DNA from: Saccoglossus kowalevskii
Lineage: Eukaryota; Hemichordata; Enteropneusta; Harrimaniidae
Assembly (NCBI RefSeq): GCF_000003605.2
Contig: NW_003112965.1
Coordinates: 56,149 to 78,412 of the forward strand
Length of the DNA stretch: 22,264 nucleotides
Reading direction: 5' to 3'
Shown here: piece after piece, positions 1 through 7,200 of the stretch
Numbering within the stretch: position 1 is the stretch's first letter
How the letters are laid out: each line of letters opens with the position of its first letter
Program-made: the position numbers and the translations under genes
The notes under the pieces: model-generated
The model's input: the letters and a program-made list of their open reading frames with translations, nothing else
What the model was told of the DNA's origin: nothing
Databases searched by the model: none

Positions 1-986
1 GATCTATGGTCGGTTTTCAGAGGAGAGTCGGTTTATTCAGAGTGGGCGTGACTTCGGTTGAAACAACAATTACACATGCTGTAAACACGGGACAAATGAA
101 AGACACCAGAGTTTGTCTCCGGTGATTATACATGTATTTACATTTATTGTATTGTTTCCATGCGTCAAGTCACAGTCGTTGTGGGGTCAATAATTTGACT
201 GTCATTGCAATTTATGTCATCGTTGTCCGTAGATTCATGGTTTTCTTTGTCTGCAAGAAACTTCTCAACAATCTGTTGCTCTTGCTCGCCGTCATACATT
301 GCTTCAGTCGGTATACGTTCATCAAAGTAGAGGTATTCATCAACGCTACACTGTGTTTGTGGGTCTGCAACATACTAAATAAGATTTCTGAATTCTTGTC
401 GTTGTCGTCTGCTTCTTCGTCATCATAAATTTCAGTCTTGAAGCCCCCTTTACGGAAACATTCGAAAGCACAAAATTGTCGATCAGAATCGTTATGGAAA
501 GAAGAAAACTCAATGTTTTGATCATTGAAGAAGTGATAATGCAGTGTGCTTCACCGTAATTGAAGTTAATGACCCTGATTATTTGTTTATATCCGGGGTC
601 ATTACACTGTCCAGACATCACGCGATGCGAGGGCGTGTGGTGTGAAAAACTTAATCAGTTGCTATTGTTTTACACGAGACGTTACTTGTAGTGTGAGATT
701 TGTTATCGTTTCTGTGACGTTCACAGTAAATTTAACACAATGCACACTTTTTAGGTCGTACAGACCGGTTTACAAGATAGCGGATGTGGTGCAACTGGTC
801 GGATGGTCGATGTATTCAGTGTGAATATTGGACTTGGGACCGATCAATGCAGTCGGTGTTCGGAGTAGACAGTGGTCGGATTTAACAGGTTGATTTAACA
901 TAGGCGTCTATGGAGAAATTTCGGGACTACATAAATCGGTTGGTTCTGACGCATTATCCAGGGGTCGGTTTTGACAGGTTTTACTG
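1..986 (-). mobile_element. pogo/Tigger-type DNA transposon, internally deleted, left end outside the window
   Basis: On the minus strand the element starts at 986 with CAGTAAAACCTGTCAAAACC, the form of terminus typical of Tigger elements, next to a TA dinucleotide (987-988), the target site of this group. The GGTCGGTTTT words seen inside this end recur near position 8-17, so the other terminus should lie just left of the window. Between them lies only a C-terminal remnant of transposase; the catalytic part is missing, so the copy is non-autonomous. Confidence 0.65.
165..490 (-). pseudogene. Tigger/pogo transposase C-terminal remnant, frameshifted
   Basis: The minus-strand translation gives CFRKGGFKTEIYDDEEADD and EILFSML in one frame, then VDEYLYFDERIPTEAMYDGE in another, ending at a TGA (165-167). 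The acidic tail followed by a 'DEYxxFDxxxPTE' segment resembles the C-terminus of Tigger transposases. One frameshift lies near 370-380. No DDE catalytic region is visible, so this is a remnant and not a gene. Confidence 0.5.
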
Positions 987-1170
987 TAGATGATAATGGA
1001 AACATTGAGCAACATTTTCTGAATATAAGGAAAGTATGGATAACTGAATAGATGATAATGGAAACATTGAGCCATATTTTCTGAGATTTAGGAAATTATG
1101 GATAACTGAATGGAAAATAATGGAAACATTAAGTCACATTTTTTGATAATAGGAAATGATAGCAGAATAG
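987..1170. repeat. 62-bp tandem repeat, about three copies
   Basis: Units start at 988, 1050 and 1112, each beginning AGATGATAATGGAAACATT or a variant and ending GGATAACTGAAT. The third copy is degenerate and overlaps the region after exon 8. The transposon at 1-986 abuts the TA of the first unit. Confidence 0.85.
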
Positions 1171-1182
1171 ATGATACCATAC

Positions 1183-1262
1183 ATTTGCATTGGTTAGTAT
1201 ATATGCCCAGCAAGATGCAGAGTGTTCAAATACACACTTATCCAATACACCATCTTTACCAT
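1183..1262 (-). CDS. Exon 8: last exon seen, end uncertain
   Basis: The acceptor is GTTTCCATAG. In phase 1 it gives D-GKDGVLDKCVFEHSASCW followed by AYILTNAN. The proposed donor GTATGG at 1177-1182 is weak. If it is not used, the frame runs another 17 codons into the degenerate 62-bp repeat and stops at 1129-1131 (TAA), which would make this the terminal exon. Confidence 0.6.
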
Positions 1263-4200
1263 CTATGGAAACGAACAAGAGGATTAGTTAGACACATTGT
1301 GTTGTAACATAGTTCAGCACTGCCAACAACTAACATTTATAATATATATAAACCTCATCAGCTGTATCATGGAAAACAATAATTGAAATTTATATTCGAA
1401 TTTCTAAACCACTGATAAATGTACACAGAGAATACAATACCGGTTCCAGGCTTTGGTAGTAACCGTCTGAACAGGAAGTATAATCCTTCAACCAAACACA
1501 CCTGTGACAAATATGGGAATGATAAAGATTGTGAAAAAACCTTTTTAGCATCATTTTGAACCAAATTCATAAGCATCAATTCCATCAACTTGCCTAGACT
1601 TCCACAGCCATCCAGACCTGATCACTTCCCCAAACCACTTCCTTTCAAACCTGATAACTTCCCTAACCACTTCCCTTCCAGACCTGGTCAAATAACTGAC
1701 CACTCCCCCTTAGACCTGATCACTTCCTTCCACTACTTCCATGATCACCTCCCCAAACCACTGGCCTAGAAGACCTGATCACCTCCCCAAACCACTGGCC
1801 TACAAGACCTGATCACCTCCCCAAACTACTGGCCTTCAAGACCTGATCACCTCCCCAAACCACTGGCCTTCAAGACCTGATCACCTCCCCAAACTACTGG
1901 CCTTCAAGACCTGATCACCTGCCCCCAACCACTAGCCGTCAAGACCAAATCATTTCACCAACCACTTGCTTTTCAGACCTGATCACTTCCCTAAACAATC
2001 TGGCTTCCAGTCACATCCCCCAAACACCTTCATTTTAATATGATATATACCTGTAGTAGATAATACTCGGTAAGCTTAGTCCTAAATAACTATTAAAAAT
2101 AGGTAGATGTTTCGAGCAATGGCTCTTTATCGATAGAATATAAGTAAATGTTTAAACGTATAGAAGATATTATCTACTATATATCATATTTATCTGTCTG
2201 AACAGGGTTTATTCATTAACCACTTACCTTTTAGACCTTACCACTTTCCCAAACCCTTCCCTTCAGACCTGATCAGTGGACACTGATTCTGTGTAAAGAA
2301 GTTGATGTAATAATACATACCTTTTGTGCAAAGTTCATATTTCGTTGGTGTAACTGCAGATCCAAACTTGCAACAAGCGGTGGAAATGCAGTGAGTTTTC
2401 GTACAAAGCCAAGAACATTCTTATTGTTTATCTTTGAGTGGTTATGACTAATCTAAATGTATAAAACATGTATTACTAGAGTTTAATAGAAGCACACATG
2501 CACCAAAACTTATATAAAATGCAATTTAATATATAATCGATCATCAAAATATGGCTTATTAAATATGAGATTGTTACTTGAGCTACCTGGTAGTGTGATT
2601 CATTCAGCACAGAGAACAGAATACTATAATCACTCTGACTACTGTTATCATGATTAAATTTTCAATACTACTAAAATTCTTGATTTTCCAATATTTAATG
2701 AATTCATGATTTCGCATGATGGTCATGGCAAATAGAACTGAGTTGTTTATTCAACAAAACTATCCAATGACTTTATATGGCAAGTAGAATCATGTTGTCA
2801 ATTTTGGTACTTTGATTTCATATATGATGTCATAATCAGGTTTCATAAAATAACTGAGATTCTAGAATGCATATGGTCCAACTCAAAAAAGCATCATTGC
2901 TGCAAAGTGCAATTTTGACTAAAACAATTACAAAACTTTTGCACGAGTTTTTAAGCAAAACAAGCTGAAGTATACTTACAACTACATTCAAAACTGAGTA
3001 AAATACAGCCAGTCCAGTCAGTGTTTGTTCCGTGTATGTGTTGATATCAGCATCAAATTGGCGACTCTTACTGACATAGTTATCACATGTCAGCGATGAA
3101 AGTGCCACCATTATTGTCTGACCATCAACAACCCCGTGTTTATCAAGACTGTCATCATCCGAGTTTTTCCAACTACAATCATCCAATCTAGCAAAGAAAT
3201 TAGACATTATTTTGAATGAGTTTGAGAAGGGTAAATAAAGTATGTTACCACTATATCAGTACTTTTCATTCGCAGTACATGTTTACTGAAATCAGTCACT
3301 GACTAGTAGTTGTGCATGTGACAAGTTAGACAAGATTTTTAACGAAAAAATAAGCTATGCATGTCTGTATTCTACTGTTCCTTCGATGGTTTAATATTTC
3401 ACACACTATACCTTTCTAATTTGGTTGTCTGATTTAGACTCATATTACGAAAACTGTTGTATTTGAAAACTTGTATTTGGTGTTAGCACTGTATATTATA
3501 CATCTGTCACCGTAACGCCATAAGTTACAGCGTGCCATAATTTTGTGGTATTTTACAGGGTATTTTTTTCCTACCATATAAGAAAATGCAAATTCCAAAT
3601 ATGGAATGATTATGCGCGAAAGCATCCTCTAATAATAAAAACAAACATGGCTGCCACCAGGGTTTGATCGGACTCTACACAAAGAAGTTCGCTGATTCTG
3701 TTCTAAACTTTTAGATTTCAGCATTCCCATGATGTATCCTTGGAAGGAAAAGACATATAATAATAGGGTTATTATGAGAATACCTCAAAGTATGCACTCA
3801 GACAGTACGCCATGCATTGACGATACTCCAGCTGTACTGTTGTCTTCGTGCATATTTGAGGTATTCTCGTAATAACCTCATATTATCACTATGTTGAATA
3901 TAAATACCTGAGCCTTTGACAGCTTGTCTCAATACCAGTGGCCGAGTAGATCTTTCGTTTTAGAGTCTAATGTAAAAGATAAGAAACATTCATTCTTTCT
4001 CACAGTCCCTTTTTTTTGTACTCATATTAAATAAATTATTTGTTATTTTAATGAATAATATGCATTAGGTTATACTGTAAAATACTTTATTTTAACTGGA
4101 ATTAATTTTCGCTAAAAAGACTTTTTGGATGTTTTGTATGGAATTTATTTTCACTGATTTTTGACGAGTTGAATGTAAAATATAGGAAAAAAAGTATATT

Positions 4201-7200
4201 CGCTGGATTTTATTTTCACTGAACCATTCCTACAGCGAAAATAGAGTGACAGCGGCATTCATGCATGCAAAATTTGCAGCTCTTTCTCAGAATTTGATTC
4301 AGGTAACCATGACTGTTTAGGTTCTTTATGATATGTATTATACTGAAGCATGATGTGAACATCAAGATGTCACATTCAATAATAAAACCAACCAGAAAAT
4401 TGATCATGTTTTATACAGAAAAGACAAGTGTTTATCAAGGCTTGGTGATTTGTATAATCCGGAACATAAAAATCTGGAGCGCTTCCTGATTACACTTGAC
4501 AATTTTTCCTTGTTTTTATGGTTTGTTTTGGCACGCGGCAGTCAAGCTAAATCAACATTTCGCTATTACGTCATTTTACCACAATTTGCTAAAATTGCAT
4601 GTCACTTTTTCAACATGTTTTACAGTATGTCTGTGAATCACTGTAGTAGAGTGTTTCCCTATCGTCGGAAAAAGGAACTAATCTGATAGGAGTCCACCCA
4701 AGGTAACTACATAGAACATATAAAAGCAATTAGACTGGTAACTTTTAAGAAAAAGTGGAGAATATAATTTTTTACCAAAAATATTTGCTAAAAATAAAGA
4801 ATTGAAGACATCAACACAAAATGAACTAATCTGACGGAGGTCCACCCAATGTACATACATACCAAGTATAAAAGCTGTCTTCCTCGATGACAGTAAAGCT
4901 TAGAAGTTGACAATGATAATCTGAAGCCTATTTTAAATTATATTTGAACCAAAATAAACAAAAGCAATTGAAAAAAAATGTTGGCAGAATAAACGATGGC
5001 GTTCAAATAATATTTATTACATAAACTAGAGCAATTATGTTACTGATATTAATATACATGTAGTAATAAATTGCATGTATTGATTGACCGATGGAAAGTA
5101 ATAGAAACTGAACATTACCAATACTGTGTCATTTGCCAAGTCTACATGTACTTTGTATGTGTCACCCATCATGATATGGACATATAGTATCGCCATTCCA
5201 ACCTCATGGTCTAGCTTCTCCTCAGTAATTAGTGTCATGTCTCGTAAACCAGTCTTAGTAAAGATCACAAATAAAACTGATCCAGACTCAATTTTACGTT
5301 TCTTTAGAGTCCCTGTGAAACATAAAACATTATAATATCAAATCAAAAAAAGAAATAAATTTGATTGTGGTTTTCAGTCTGATTCATTTAAGAGCACAAT
5401 TGAAAAATAAAGTGTGGTTATTGAGATAGAAAACTGCCTAACTTGTGCAAATTAGGTAATTAAGAAATAATATTAATTAATAACATAAATTAATAATAAT
5501 ACTAAGGTCTGTGGATTATTTCAGAAGCACTCTTTATTGTTCAAGTTTTATTAAAATCTGTTTGGTGGTTCATGTGAAAATCAGGCTTGTTACTATTCAT
5601 CATGAATTGTGTGTTATCACAGAACATCTATGTACATGTATTAAGTTCGATTGAAATCTGTGAATTGGTTCTTGAGATATCAATTAAATTACTTCCTAAA
5701 TAACTAAGTAGTTTTGTTTATGTGAAAAAAAGATTGAGATTCATAATTTGTTGAAATTTTCAGTGGTAGAAAGTGTTTAGATCTGTGATAGAGATCACCG
5801 AAATTGATGTATTCATCAAGAAATGTCACGTTTTAAAACCTGGATAAGGTCAAGTAGTACTTACCACTGTAAAAGAGAGTGTATACTGTGAATGGGGGAA
5901 GGGGTGTTACCGACAACCGCGAGTGGTGGAGTAATGACAACCAAGTAAAGGGGAGTACTGACAACCTTTTTGGGGGATGGGGTAATGACAACCGTGAGTG
6001 GGGGAGCACTGACAACCGTGAGTGGGGGAGCACTGACAACCGTGAGTGGGGGAGTACCGGGTACTTACATTTATTGAGGAACACATCACATGTGATAGGA
6101 ATACCCTCTGCTGTATAAATCTGAACTTCACAATCTTCCGTCAATGGATCCACTTTGGATAACAAACATATCAGGTAATCTACTGTGTGTTTATCAGGAT
6201 CCAAGCCATCTATCTTACGACTCACAGTCTTCAGTAAACAATCAAAGGTTTTGTAGAAAATAACATATTGTTCACAATTTGAATGAGTTGGCTTGAGTTG
6301 ACAAGCAACTGTCTGATATAAAAATTGACAATCAGATTGGTCGCTAGTTAGATGGTCTGGAGACTTCTTGTGAGACTGGTCATGAGCATTGACTGAAAAA
6401 TCTGACAACTGAAAACCAGTTTGACCACTCTGCTCATCCGACTGATCCATTGGACAGTGCTCAATGGATGGAGGCAACTGGATATCAGGTAAACTCAAGT
6501 CTGATTCCATTGGTTGGTGTAAACCTTGCTCAACAATTGCAGGAGACTTGACATCACATAAACACAAACTTGATTCCAAAGACTGACTTTGATCTTGCTC
6601 AACAGCTGAAGAATACTTGGTATCATGTGAACTGGAATCTGATGCTATTGGTTGATGTAAATCTTGCCCAGAGGCTGGACATGACTTGACATCATGTATA
6701 CTCAAACTTGATTTTATTGATTGATGTAAAGCTTGACCAATGGCTGGAGAAAACTGGACATTAGGTGAAATAAAACTTGCTTTCATTGGCTGATGGTCTT
6801 GCCAAATGGCTGGAGAAGTTAAGACATTGTGTGAACTCAAACCTGATTCTATTGGTCGATGTAAATCTTGTCCAATGGCTGGAGAAGACTGGACATTAGG
6901 CGAAATCAAACTTGCTTTACGTGGCTGATGATCTTGCCCAATGGCCGAAGAAGTCAGGACATTGTGTGAACTTAAACCTGATTCTATTGGTCGATGTAAA
7001 TCTTGCCCAATGGCTTGAGAAGACTGGACATTAGGCGAAATCAAACTTGCTTTCAGTGGCTGATGATCTTGCCCAATGGCCGAAGAAGTCAGGACATTGT
7101 GTGAACTTAAACCTGATTCTATTGGTTGATGTAAATCTTGCCCAATGGCTTGAGAAGACTGGACATTAGGCGAAATCAAACTTGCTTTCAGTGGCTGATG

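Noticed and set aside
1611-2030. Possible CRISPR-like 34-bp repeats
   Set aside because: Units are contiguous without spacers: an ordinary minisatellite.
2836-2979. Continuation of the exon 5 frame to a stop at 2836
   Set aside because: A consensus GTAAGT donor at 2974-2979 leads in phase to exon 6, whose product is coherent.
3406-3422. 17-nt candidate exon (TTKLE) between exons 3 and 5
   Set aside because: The phase would fit, but it leaves Ubl 2 without its helix; the 59-nt exon at 3908-3966 fits both phase and fold.
4216-4407. 63-codon minus-strand frame in intron 3
   Set aside because: It overlaps a diverged repeat, has no splice-phase fit to the gene, and no recognisable product.
4871-4906. 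36-nt candidate exon reading LYCHRGRQLLYL between exons 3 and 5
   Set aside because: It ends in phase 0 where phase 2 is needed, and lies in an imperfect direct repeat.
1183-5312. Resemblance of the Ubl plus helical region to TBK1/IKK-type kinases
   Set aside because: There is no kinase domain upstream (a SAM domain and VNTR lie there instead), and the helical residues match only loosely.
5879-6118. Plus-strand frame with repeated STDNREWG
   Set aside because: It is the translation of the 24-bp intronic minisatellite, with no splice or homology support.
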